From Planctomycetota bacterium (lineage in GTDB: Bacteria > Planctomycetota > Planctomycetia > Gemmatales > Gemmataceae), in assembly GCA_018970845.1 (NCBI GenBank), contig JAGWVO010000098.1, positions 1 to 10,773 on the forward strand: DNA of 10,773 nt. Reading direction: 5' to 3'. How positions within the stretch are numbered: position 1 is the first letter of the stretch; each line of letters starts with the position of its first letter. The position numbers and the translations under genes are program-made. Positions 1 to 6,448 of the stretch are shown one piece after another. The notes below the pieces were generated by a model that worked only from the letters and a program-made list of their open reading frames with translations, did not search any database and was not told the DNA's origin.

Positions 1-116
1 AAGGTTCGATATTCACACTCAAGCTGCCTCTTCGCGAGGAGTCTTCAAACCGCGCGGCCTGATTTGGTCGTGCCCGTGGCTTTTCATGGCTTGCTTGCGG
101 GAATCAAAAAAAGAGA
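1..116. other. Left-edge stretch with no supported gene
   Basis: This short stretch lies downstream of the lipoprotein stop codon on the minus strand. It holds the distal T-tract of a possible terminator (positions 106-112) and a small inverted repeat around positions 26-38 (CCTC/GAGG). A 22-codon minus-strand ATG frame (87 to 19) has no ribosome binding site. A minus-strand GTG at 16-14, preceded by AGAGG about 10 nt upstream, could start a further gene, but only five codons are visible. Two plus-strand frames are also open here but show no start signal or recognisable protein. Confidence 0.3.
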
Positions 117-143
117 TCAAAACGGCTGGCGGGCTGTTCCGCC
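106..143 (-). terminator. Possible weak intrinsic terminator at the end of the lipoprotein gene
   Basis: On the minus strand a 5-bp GC stem (GGCGG/CCGCC, loop AACAGC, positions 143-128) forms inside the last codons of the lipoprotein gene. It is followed after 5 nt by TTTT (122-119) and, past the TGA stop, by seven Ts (112-106). The arrangement resembles an intrinsic terminator. However, the stem is short and the T-tract is interrupted, so the call is tentative. Confidence 0.33.
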
Positions 144-755
144 TTGGAGCGATCGTCTCGATAGCCTGCCGAGAAGCAGTTGCTCCATTTCGATATCGCG
201 GCCCAAGGGTATCCAGTTCTGGTCGTAGACATTCGGATCGAGGATTTCGTATTCCCTGTCAACAGTGGAACTGTTCCTGAAAGCCGCGGCGGCACCGTTC
301 GTTCGCGAGGGCGTTGGCAGGTCTTCCAGTTCCTTGTACACCTTGAGATCCACGAAAAATCCACCATCCTCCGCGGCGTTGATGGCCAGGACCGCCCGGT
401 GACGGATCGACTGGAATGTGGCCATGATCCGTTCATAGCCGCTGGTGCTTCCCGCTTGCCAAGGCTGGAAAAAACCGGGTGCTATGCGGGGGTAGGATTC
501 AATCCTTCCGTCGTAGCGGTTGGCATAGGCGATATCAAACACTTCATCGAGCACATCAAGGGCCCCTTCAAACACAAGGCCGTAGCTTTGCGGGCCAACC
601 GGCAGGAACAGGGGATTGCCATGCGCGAGGTTTTCCGGCCCGATGATCGGTTTGGCGGTCGGATTTCCCACTTCCTTCTGCCAAGGACCAGCGACACATC
701 CTGTTGCCAAAGCCAATGGGAGGACAAACCAGCGCCGTTTTCCCGCAATCGCCAT
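117..755 (-). CDS. Small lipoprotein of unknown function
   Basis: The gene encodes a predicted 212-residue exported lipoprotein. The N-terminus has a basic start (K6 R7 R8), a hydrophobic stretch (about residues 10-18) and a lipobox-like A-T-G-C with Cys20 as the lipidated residue. I chose the ATG at 755 because the signal peptide begins there and AGGGG (764-768) lies 8 nt upstream; the frame stays open further upstream but that part is unlike protein. The mature part has no domain I can name. It has an acidic/aromatic core, RYDGRIE (80-86) followed by PRIAPG (89-94), then a GGFFVDLKVYKELEDLP segment (131-147) and a WIPLGRD motif (181-187) near the end. From memory, planctomycete genomes carry a family of this appearance, but no function is known to me. 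It is last in the minus-strand run, 67 nt after the epimerase, so it may be a surface or periplasmic protein. Confidence 0.75.
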   Translation of the reverse strand: MAIAGKRRWFVLPLALATGCVAGPWQKEVGNPTAKPIIGPENLAHGNPLFLPVGPQSYGLVFEGALDVLDEVFDIAYANRYDGRIESYPRIAPGFFQPWQAGSTSGYERIMATFQSIRHRAVLAINAAEDGGFFVDLKVYKELEDLPTPSRTNGAAAAFRNSSTVDREYEILDPNVYDQNWIPLGRDIEMEQLLLGRLSRRSLQGGTARQPF

Positions 756-771
756 GATGATGGCCCCTGAT

Positions 772-795
772 CCCAAGCGAAAGATCCGCCTTGGG
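772..795. repeat. Inverted repeat in the epimerase-lipoprotein gap
   Basis: CCCAAGCG and CGCCTTGGG face each other with a short loop, giving 8 paired bases with one bulged base. The element lies in the 67-nt gap, 16 nt upstream of the lipoprotein start codon. No T-tract follows on either strand, so it does not look like an intrinsic terminator. It could be an mRNA hairpin that stabilises or processes the transcript, or an operator for the lipoprotein gene. Confidence 0.4.
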
Positions 796-822
796 TGGCC
801 ATGCCAGAAGGGATAATCGGGG

Positions 823-1752
823 TCAAGGCCGGGCGCGCATCCAGGCGATGGTGTCCGCCAGTCCGTCACGGAGTGATACAGCTGGCTGGTAGCCAAGCAA
901 CTGCTTCGCCCGGCTGATGTTTGCGCAGGAATGCCTGATGTCGCCTTGGCGCGCGGGGCCGAATCCCGGGCTTGGCTTGATCCCGAGGATGTCACCCAGC
1001 GACGCCAGGAGTTCAATCAGCGTTGTCGCGCGTCCTGTTCCAATGTTGCAAACGGCGCCGTCGGCTTCCTTCACCTCGCCCGCCGCGACAAGCGCGGAAA
1101 CAACATCCGAGACATGGACAAAATCACGGGTTTGCAGACCATCCCCAAGCACGGTGGGTTGTTTGCCTGCCAAGAGAGCGTTGGCGAACAGCGCGATGAC
1201 GCCCGAATACGGACTGTCGGGCCGCTGGCGCGGGCCGAAGACATTGAAAAACCTGAGGCGGACGGTTTCCAGGCCGTGCGTTTGTCCCAAGGCCATCAGG
1301 TGCAACTCGCCGGCAAGTTTCGCCGCCGCGTATGTGGACCGGGGGGAAAGCGGATCCTCCTCCGATTGCACCGGGCTTTTGGGAATGCCGTAGGCGCTGG
1401 CGCTTGCCGCGTACACGACCCTTCGAACGCCCGCCCGCCGGGCGGTGTCACCAACCACGAGGGCCGATGTTCCGCAGGCGGCATGGCTTTGGAGCGGGTT
1501 GTCGATTCCGGCTTGCACCGAGGCGATGGCTGCCAGGTGGTAAACGACATCGGCCCCGGAAACGCATTCCTTGACGGCATCAGGATCGGCCGCGTCCCCT
1601 TCCACGAGGCGAACGCCCCTGCCCAGGTTCTTGGAGTGGCCGGTGCTCATGTTGTCGAGCACCACCACCTCAACGCCGGAGGAAACCAAGCGGTCGGCAA
1701 GGTGGGAGCCGATGAATCCGGCTCCACCGGTGATGACGGCTTTCCTTGCCAT
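823..1752 (-). CDS. NAD-dependent sugar-nucleotide epimerase/dehydratase (extended SDR, UDP-glucose 4-epimerase-like)
   Basis: A 309-residue extended short-chain dehydrogenase acting on nucleotide sugars in the cytoplasm, probably a 4-epimerase supplying precursors for surface polysaccharide. The N-terminus carries the NAD-binding motif GGAGFIG (9-15), with an acidic D33 at the end of the second strand. HLAA (72-75), the serine-rich strand YAASASAYG (114-122) and the catalytic Y141-x-x-x-K145 follow. RFFNVFGPRQ (168-177 region) and QTRDFVHVSD (207-216) are typical of the GalE/WbpP-like branch, which is my best guess; the exact substrate cannot be told from sequence. I start at ATG 1752 because AGGGAG lies 9 nt upstream and the Rossmann fold follows at once. 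An in-frame ATG at 1788, overlapping the ftsY stop as TAATG, would add 12 poorly conserved-looking residues. No other polysaccharide genes are adjacent. Confidence 0.92.
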   Translation of the reverse strand: MARKAVITGGAGFIGSHLADRLVSSGVEVVVLDNMSTGHSKNLGRGVRLVEGDAADPDAVKECVSGADVVYHLAAIASVQAGIDNPLQSHAACGTSALVVGDTARRAGVRRVVYAASASAYGIPKSPVQSEEDPLSPRSTYAAAKLAGELHLMALGQTHGLETVRLRFFNVFGPRQRPDSPYSGVIALFANALLAGKQPTVLGDGLQTRDFVHVSDVVSALVAAGEVKEADGAVCNIGTGRATTLIELLASLGDILGIKPSPGFGPARQGDIRHSCANISRAKQLLGYQPAVSLRDGLADTIAWMRARP

Positions 1753-1761
1753 GGTTTCATG

Positions 1762-1767
1762 CTCCCT
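1762..1767 (-). promoter_or_regulatory. Ribosome binding site choosing the epimerase start
   Basis: AGGGAG on the minus strand lies 9 nt before the ATG at 1752. It supports that start over the in-frame ATG at 1788, which overlaps the ftsY stop codon. Confidence 0.6.
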
Positions 1768-1787
1768 GCCAGCCAAGCCGGCGACCA

Positions 1788-2696
1788 TTAGTCGAAAAGG
1801 GCGGCGACAAATGATTCCGGGTCGAAAGGTTCGAGATCCTCGATGCCCTCACCCACGCCCGCGAACTTGACGGCCAATCCCGTGCGCGCCTTGATGCTGA
1901 AGACGGCCCCGCCCTTGGCGGTTCCATCGAGCTTGGTGAGGATGATCCCCGTCGCGCCGATCACCTTTCCGAACTGCTCGGCCTGGGAGATGGCGTTTTG
2001 GCCGTTGGTGGCGTCGAGGACCATGAGGGCCTCGTGGGGTGCCCCTGGAATTTGCTTTCCGAGGACCCTTTGGATTTTTTCAAGCTCCTTCATGAGGTGC
2101 GTTTGGGTATGGAGCCTGCCGGCGGTGTCGACAATGACGACATCCGCGCCGCGGGCCTTGGCCTTCTCGCAGGCGTCGTGCGCGACGCTGGCCGGATCGG
2201 TGCCGGGTTGGGCGCGGACGATGTCGCAGCCGATGCGTCCGGCCCAGATGGCGAGTTGTTCGACGGCGGCGGCGCGGAAGGTGTCGCACGCGGCGACCAC
2301 GACCCGTTTGCCTTGGCGTGTCAGGAGGCTGGCCAGCTTGGCGATCGAGGTGGTTTTCCCCGATCCATTCACGCCCGCGACCAGGACCACCGTGGGGCCG
2401 GATTGGGCCATGCGCAGCGACCGGTCGTCGTCCCCGAGCATTTCCCTCAGCTTGGCCCGGACATGGGCCTTGAGGTCGTCCCCGGCCTCGCGGTCGCGAA
2501 AGTCGCGGCGGAGTTGGGCGACAAGATCGATGGTGGGCCCGGCGCCAAGGTCGGCAGACAGGAGCCTTCTTTCCAATTCCTGGAGGAAGTTCTCGTCAAC
2601 GCGACCCCGGCCGGTGAACAGCCCCGCGATTCCCGCGAAGAGATCCCGCGTTTTGCTGAGACCTTCCTTCAGTTTGCGCCAGAGAGCGCCAAGCAT
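1788..2696 (-). CDS. ftsY: Signal recognition particle receptor FtsY
   Basis: A 302-residue SRP-type GTPase that docks ribosome-SRP complexes at the inner membrane for co-translational insertion. It has an amphipathic, basic N-terminal segment (about 1-30, the likely membrane-targeting helix), a helical N domain (about 33-90) and the NG GTPase core. The core shows G1 GVNGSGKTT (108-116), G2 DTFRAAA (138-144), G3 DTAGR (190-194), G4 TKLDG (254-258) and the closing GVGEGIEDLEPFD (280-292), which is diagnostic of FtsY rather than Ffh. There is no Met-rich M domain. The long acidic A domain of the E. coli protein is absent, as in many other phyla. The start at 2696 is set by a strong GGAGG 6 nt upstream; a further in-frame ATG at 2741 lies inside the PHP gene. 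The first 28 nt overlap the end of the PHP gene, suggesting translational coupling. Confidence 0.97.
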   Translation of the reverse strand: MLGALWRKLKEGLSKTRDLFAGIAGLFTGRGRVDENFLQELERRLLSADLGAGPTIDLVAQLRRDFRDREAGDDLKAHVRAKLREMLGDDDRSLRMAQSGPTVVLVAGVNGSGKTTSIAKLASLLTRQGKRVVVAACDTFRAAAVEQLAIWAGRIGCDIVRAQPGTDPASVAHDACEKAKARGADVVIVDTAGRLHTQTHLMKELEKIQRVLGKQIPGAPHEALMVLDATNGQNAISQAEQFGKVIGATGIILTKLDGTAKGGAVFSIKARTGLAVKFAGVGEGIEDLEPFDPESFVAALFD

Positions 2697-3574
2697 GGCT
2701 TGCCTCCAGGAGTCGAATCGGTTTTGGGGATGTCCGGCCAAAGCCAGGCGGCCTGCGATGGCTCAATGTGCCTGCAACCAGGGCCGCGTGGTCCCGGTCC
2801 GTGGCAGTCGCTCCCGCCGGTCAACCCGAGGGCGAGCGCCCTGGCCCATGCCTTGAGAGTGGAAGTCCAAGACTTGCTGAAGTCGGGATAATAAACCTCG
2901 AGGCCCGCCAATCCCATTTCCTTGAGAGATTTCAATCCATCAAGGTTCGTGCCTTGGGGAGGATGCGCCAAGACGGCCTTGCCTCCGGAGGCAATGACCG
3001 CGTCGATCGCAGCGGCGATTTCGATGCCCGCCGCATCCCTGGCTTCCGCCATGAATTCGGCACGGAACCGCCGGAAAGCGTCCTGAAGGCCGTTCGCGAG
3101 GTTCAAGTCGGCAAGGGCCTGCGCGAGGTGCCGTCGCCCCGGCACGACGGCATCGGACAGTTCGGGGACACGGATTCCGCGCCGCATGAGCGCCTCGAGC
3201 CGGGCGCCGTGGCGTCGTCGCCTTCGAGCCCGCATTTCCTCAAGGAGTGCACCAAGACCCGGATGGCCGGGATCAACCCCATAGGCAAGCAGATGCGTGT
3301 CGCGGCCGCGGTGAAAGGCCGTGATTTCCACGCCAATGAGAATGGCGGGGTCGCCGGCCGTGGCCAAGCGCCTTGCCTCGAGGGAGCCGGCAAGGGTGTC
3401 GTGGTCGGTGATGGCCAGGTAGGCGAGGCCGGCCTTGCGGGCCTCGGCGAGAAGTTGCCCGGGCGACCATGTTCCATCGCTTGCCGTCGTGTGCGCGTGC
3501 AGGTCGGCCATCCCCGCGAAGGGCGGTCGGGAAAGGGCCGCGCACATGGCGGTGAATGGTTGGCCCCGCGGCAT
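2669..3574 (-). CDS. PHP-domain metal-dependent phosphoesterase (YciV/RNase AM-like)
   Basis: A 301-residue PHP-superfamily hydrolase, probably acting on a nucleotide or RNA 5' end. All nine expected metal ligands can be read: H26 and H28 in DLHAHT, D33, H58 in TDHD, E83, H94, H204 in AHPP, and D256 and H258 in GSDCHG. The layout, with an inserted helical region about residues 105-190 that includes an arginine run (116-121), matches the stand-alone YciV/TrpH branch. Members of that branch are known as 3',5'-nucleotide bisphosphate phosphatase or 5'-3' exoribonuclease AM. The substrate here is inferred. The start at 3574 lies 3 nt after the nusB stop with GGGGA about 12 nt upstream; ATG 3511, just before the PHP motif, is a real alternative. 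The 3' end overlaps the ftsY start by 28 nt. The last 40 residues are Gly/Pro-rich and look weakly constrained. Confidence 0.88.
   Translation of the reverse strand: MPRGQPFTAMCAALSRPPFAGMADLHAHTTASDGTWSPGQLLAEARKAGLAYLAITDHDTLAGSLEARRLATAGDPAILIGVEITAFHRGRDTHLLAYGVDPGHPGLGALLEEMRARRRRRHGARLEALMRRGIRVPELSDAVVPGRRHLAQALADLNLANGLQDAFRRFRAEFMAEARDAAGIEIAAAIDAVIASGGKAVLAHPPQGTNLDGLKSLKEMGLAGLEVYYPDFSKSWTSTLKAWARALALGLTGGSDCHGPGPRGPGCRHIEPSQAAWLWPDIPKTDSTPGGKPCLALSGAN
2703..2707 (-). promoter_or_regulatory. Ribosome binding site of ftsY inside the PHP gene
   Basis: GGAGG on the minus strand lies 6 nt before the ftsY ATG at 2696. It sits within the last codons of the PHP gene, so ribosomes finishing that gene pass over it. 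It decides the ftsY start in favour of 2696. Confidence 0.7.
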
Positions 3575-3577
3575 CGG

Positions 3578-4072
3578 TCAGGTTTCCCCGGCCTGGGGCG
3601 GCGCCAGAGGCGGCAGGCCCAATTCGGCCCGGGCCGATTCCCAATCCTTGCGGCAACGGTCGAGCACCCCGTTCACGAATGACTTCGATTCCGCCGTGCC
3701 GAAGCGCCCCGCGAGTTCGATCGCCTCGTCGAAAACCACTCCCATGGCCGTCTCGCGGACATAGGTAAGCTCGAACACCGCCAGCCGCAGGACATTCCTG
3801 TCGACGCAGGCCATGCGCGGCAGGCGCCAGTTGTCGGCGGCTTGCACGATGCGGCGGTCGAGGTCGTCCTTGTGCCTGACAACGCCCTCGACGAGCGAGC
3901 GCGCGAAATCCCTCGATGGAGCATCCTTGAGCCGTTCCTCCAGGAGTGGGAAGGACGCGACCCGGCCTCGATTTGGAATCAGATCAATCTCAAATAGTGC
4001 CTGCAGGGCGGTTTCCCGGGCCCGCGAGCGCCTCGACGGCCTCATTCCATTGTTGGCGGGGGAGGTTGCCAT
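3578..4072 (-). CDS. nusB: Transcription antitermination factor NusB
   Basis: A 164-residue all-helical RNA-binding protein. In the family it pairs with NusE (ribosomal protein S10), binds boxA RNA and promotes antitermination on rRNA operons. Recognisable parts are the basic N-terminal helix RRSRARETALQALFEIDL (13-31 region), the middle helix with MACVDRNVLRLAVFEL (87-102), and the closing helices VVFDEAIELAGRFG (112-125) and SKSFVNGVLD (129-138), which is the usual NusB signature. A basic leader of about 12 residues and a Pro-rich tail lie outside the core. The start at 4072 is 4 nt after the ribH stop and has only a weak ribosome site; ATG 4045 (MRPSRR) is possible. The tight ribH-nusB pairing is common in bacteria and supports co-translation. 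Confidence 0.94.
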   Translation of the reverse strand: MATSPANNGMRPSRRSRARETALQALFEIDLIPNRGRVASFPLLEERLKDAPSRDFARSLVEGVVRHKDDLDRRIVQAADNWRLPRMACVDRNVLRLAVFELTYVRETAMGVVFDEAIELAGRFGTAESKSFVNGVLDRCRKDWESARAELGLPPLAPPQAGET

Positions 4073-4076
4073 CGAC

Positions 4077-4556
4077 TTAGTTTCCAGCCGTGATCCGGGG
4101 GAGGAGGCTTGCCATTTCCAGCGCTGTCGTGACGGCTTCGGCGCCCTTGTTGCCAAGCTTGCCGCCGGAGCGCTGCAAAGCCTGTTCCAGGCTGTCGCAG
4201 GAAAGGATTCCATGCGCCGCCGGCACGCCATGGTCCCGCATGATGTCGCCGATGCCCTTGGTGGCGACCGCCGCGACATGGTCGTGATGGTCGGTTTCTC
4301 CGCGAAGGATGGCTCCGAGGCATGCCAGGGCGATGTATCGGCCCGACTTGGCCATCACCGCGGCCGCCAGCGGAATCTCGAGCGCTCCCGGCACCCGAAC
4401 GATGTCGACCCTGTCATCGGCTATCCCGAGGCGCCGGCAGGCTTCCTGGGCCCCGGCCACCAGGGCGTCGGTGACAAGGCTGTTGTAGCGTGATGCGACG
4501 ATTCCGATCCGTCCGGGTGGAATTTCCCCCGCCTTGCCTTCGATCAGCCGTGCCAT
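4077..4556 (-). CDS. ribH: 6,7-dimethyl-8-ribityllumazine synthase
   Basis: A 159-residue enzyme that condenses 5-amino-6-ribitylaminouracil with 3,4-dihydroxy-2-butanone 4-phosphate to give the lumazine precursor of riboflavin, in the cytoplasm. The length is standard. Visible motifs are SRYN (22-25, substrate stacking residue), PGALEIP (56-62, usually PGSFEIP or similar), the active-site segment GAILRGETDHHDHV (81-94) with H90 in the catalytic His position, and QALQRSGGKLGNKGAEA (125-141) with the phosphate-binding Arg129. The start is firm: GAGGAG lies 6 nt upstream of the ATG. No other riboflavin gene is present here, so the pathway is scattered. The gene lies 30 nt after rho and 4 nt before nusB. 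Confidence 0.97.
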   Translation of the reverse strand: MARLIEGKAGEIPPGRIGIVASRYNSLVTDALVAGAQEACRRLGIADDRVDIVRVPGALEIPLAAAVMAKSGRYIALACLGAILRGETDHHDHVAAVATKGIGDIMRDHGVPAAHGILSCDSLEQALQRSGGKLGNKGAEAVTTALEMASLLPRITAGN

Positions 4557-4586
4557 GGGTGTCTCCTCATCGTTGCGCGGGCGGAA

Positions 4587-6293
4587 TCAGCCACCCAGCG
4601 ACTTCAGGAATTCCTCGTTCGTCTTGAACCGCTTGAGCTGGGTGGTGAGGAGTTCGACGGCCTCGACCGGGTTCATGTCGGCAAGGACCTTCCGGAGGAC
4701 ATAGTGGCGCTTGAGGTCCTCCGGCGAAAGGAGCAGATCCTCCTTGCGGGTGCCGGAGGCGTTGATGTTGATGGCCGGCCAAACGCGCTTGTCAACCAGC
4801 CTGCGGTCGAGGTGCAGTTCCATGTTTCCCGTGCCCTTGAACTCCTCGAAGATCACCTCGTCGAGGCGGCTTCCCGTGTCAACGAGAGCCGTGCCCAAGA
4901 TCGTGAGGCTTCCGCCCTCCTGGACATTGCGCGCGGCGCCGAAGAACCGCTTGGGTTTCTGCAGCGCCGCGGCATCCATGCCGCCCGAGAGCAGCTTGCC
5001 CGAACTTGGGGCCTCGTTGTTGTAGGCCCGGGCCAGGCGGGTGATCGAGTCGAGAAGGATCACCACGTCCACGCCGTATTCCACCTGCCTCTTCGCCTTC
5101 TCGATGACGATCTCCGCGACCTGCACATGGCGGGATGTCGGCTCGTCGAAGGTGCTGCTGATCACCTCGCAGCGCGGTCCCTTGACCGTGCGCTCCATGT
5201 CGGTCACTTCCTCGGGACGCTCGTCGATGAGCAGCACCATCACATAGCATTCGGGATGGTTGCGGAGGATGGCGGTGGCCATTTTCTGCAGGAGCACGGT
5301 TTTGCCCGTGCGGGGCGGAGCGACGATCAATCCGCGCTGGCCCTTGCCGATGGGGGTGACCAGGTCGACGAGCCGCAGGCCGATCTCCTCCGGGTTGTTC
5401 TCCAGGATGAACCGCCTGTCCGGATGAAGCGGCGTCAGGTCCTCGAACATGATCTTTCGGGAAAGCAGGTCCGGATCCTGCTGATTGATCGCCTCGACCC
5501 TCAGAAGGGCGAAATAGCGCTCGTTTTCCTTCGGGGGCCTGACCTGCCCGGCGACCATGGCGCCCGGCCTCAAGCCGAACCTCCTGATCTGCGATGGCGA
5601 AATGTAGATGTCGTCGGGGCAGGGGTTGTAGCTCGAGTCGGCGAGGCGAAGGAAACCGAAGCCGTCCGGAAGCACTTCCAGCGTGCCGTCGCCGAACATG
5701 AGGCCGTTTTGGCGAACCCGCTCCTTGATGATTCGATAAATGAGATCCTGCTTGCGAAGTTCATGGGCGTCGGGGATGTTTTCCTCCGTCGCGATGTCCA
5801 TGAGTTGGGCGACCGTCATCTGCTGCAAATGGCTGATGTAGGTCGTTCCCCGCTTGATCTCCTCGTAACGGATGTTGACCACCTCGTCTCCCGGCCCGGA
5901 TTCCTCGGGCCGCGGTTGGTCGTCGGCCTGCGGGCCCTCCTGCCCGGCGTGGGCTTGCCGCAGGGTTTCCGGCGGGGGAGTTTGGTTTTCAGCGATCCTT
6001 GGCCCGGGCGGTTCGGGATTTGCCGGTTCGGCCGCGGCCACCGGCGCCGGCGAATCGGCGGTGGATGCCTTGGTTGACTTGGCTGATGACTTGCGGGCGG
6101 GCTTGCGCTTGAAAGTCAACTCGTCGGTTTCGTGGTCCGGCGCCGCGAGGGTGGACGGGCGGGCTTCGGGTTCCCCGATTGGCTCGGAAGTGATGGGGGC
6201 TTCCGACGATTGCACAGGGCTTGGAGCGGGTTTCTTCCTCGTCCGGCCAGCCTTGGCCTTGGGTTTGTTTTCTGCTTCTTCCGAATCCGACAT
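4587..6293 (-). CDS. rho: Transcription termination factor Rho with a long N-terminal extension
   Basis: A 568-residue hexameric RNA helicase that ends transcription by threading along nascent RNA, against 419 residues in E. coli. Residues 1 to about 138 form an extra low-complexity region rich in Pro, Ala, Lys and Glu, predicted disordered. Then come the Rho N-terminal helical domain (about 160-197), a cold-shock-like RNA-binding domain (about 198-270, with PDGFGFLR at 209-216) and the RecA-type ATPase. The ATPase shows Walker A APPRTGKT (325-332), Walker B VILLDSITRLARAYN (411-425), the SGGMDAAAL-KPKRFFGAARN region (436-456) and EEFKGTGNMELHLDR (483-497). The P-loop reads RTGKT where E. coli has KAGKT. 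I start at 6293 because GGAG lies 6 nt upstream and the upstream 30 in-frame codons look non-coding. It follows coaE after 155 nt, so it may have its own promoter, though I could not identify one. Confidence 0.97.
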   Translation of the reverse strand: MSDSEEAENKPKAKAGRTRKKPAPSPVQSSEAPITSEPIGEPEARPSTLAAPDHETDELTFKRKPARKSSAKSTKASTADSPAPVAAAEPANPEPPGPRIAENQTPPPETLRQAHAGQEGPQADDQPRPEESGPGDEVVNIRYEEIKRGTTYISHLQQMTVAQLMDIATEENIPDAHELRKQDLIYRIIKERVRQNGLMFGDGTLEVLPDGFGFLRLADSSYNPCPDDIYISPSQIRRFGLRPGAMVAGQVRPPKENERYFALLRVEAINQQDPDLLSRKIMFEDLTPLHPDRRFILENNPEEIGLRLVDLVTPIGKGQRGLIVAPPRTGKTVLLQKMATAILRNHPECYVMVLLIDERPEEVTDMERTVKGPRCEVISSTFDEPTSRHVQVAEIVIEKAKRQVEYGVDVVILLDSITRLARAYNNEAPSSGKLLSGGMDAAALQKPKRFFGAARNVQEGGSLTILGTALVDTGSRLDEVIFEEFKGTGNMELHLDRRLVDKRVWPAININASGTRKEDLLLSPEDLKRHYVLRKVLADMNPVEAVELLTTQLKRFKTNEEFLKSLGG

Positions 6294-6431
6294 GAACCTC
6301 TCCAGGGCGGGGAGAACGCGAGCCTTTGGCGGGATCCGGCTTCCGCGGCATGGCCTTGAAGTCAGGTCAAGGCGCCGGGACAAGCCGTCCTCGGGGGGGT
6401 GGGAACCAGAACCAGGAAGTCAGGGTTGGCA

Positions 6432-6447
6432 CCGGCCATGACGCCGG
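6432..6447 (-). repeat. Short hairpin just after the coaE stop
   Basis: A 5-bp GC stem (CCGGC/GCCGG with a 6-nt loop) begins 1 nt beyond the coaE stop codon, in the 155-nt gap before rho. No T-tract follows, so it is not a convincing intrinsic terminator. The rest of the gap (6294-6431) contains no clear promoter and no further gene. Confidence 0.25.
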
Positions 6448-6448
6448 A

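Noticed and set aside
1..16. A GTG with AGAGG about 10 nt upstream at the left edge, minus strand
   Set aside because: Only five codons are inside the window, which is too little to call a gene.
19..87. A 22-codon ATG frame on the minus strand downstream of the lipoprotein gene
   Set aside because: It has no ribosome binding site, lies just after a possible terminator and its peptide shows no recognisable features.
1753..1788. Upstream in-frame ATG for the epimerase overlapping the ftsY stop (TAATG)
   Set aside because: The internal ATG at 1752 has a good ribosome site and starts directly before the NAD-binding motif; the upstream start remains possible but is less likely.
931..1791. A 286-codon plus-strand open frame opposite the epimerase
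   Set aside because: The minus strand carries a complete extended SDR; the plus-strand translation is a low-information shadow.
1998..2891. Long plus-strand open frames opposite ftsY and the PHP gene
   Set aside because: They are explained as shadows of conserved genes with every motif intact on the minus strand.
4704..6077. A 457-codon open frame on the plus strand, antisense to rho
   Set aside because: Long antisense frames are expected opposite GC-rich genes; the opposite strand encodes an unmistakable Rho with all motifs in order.
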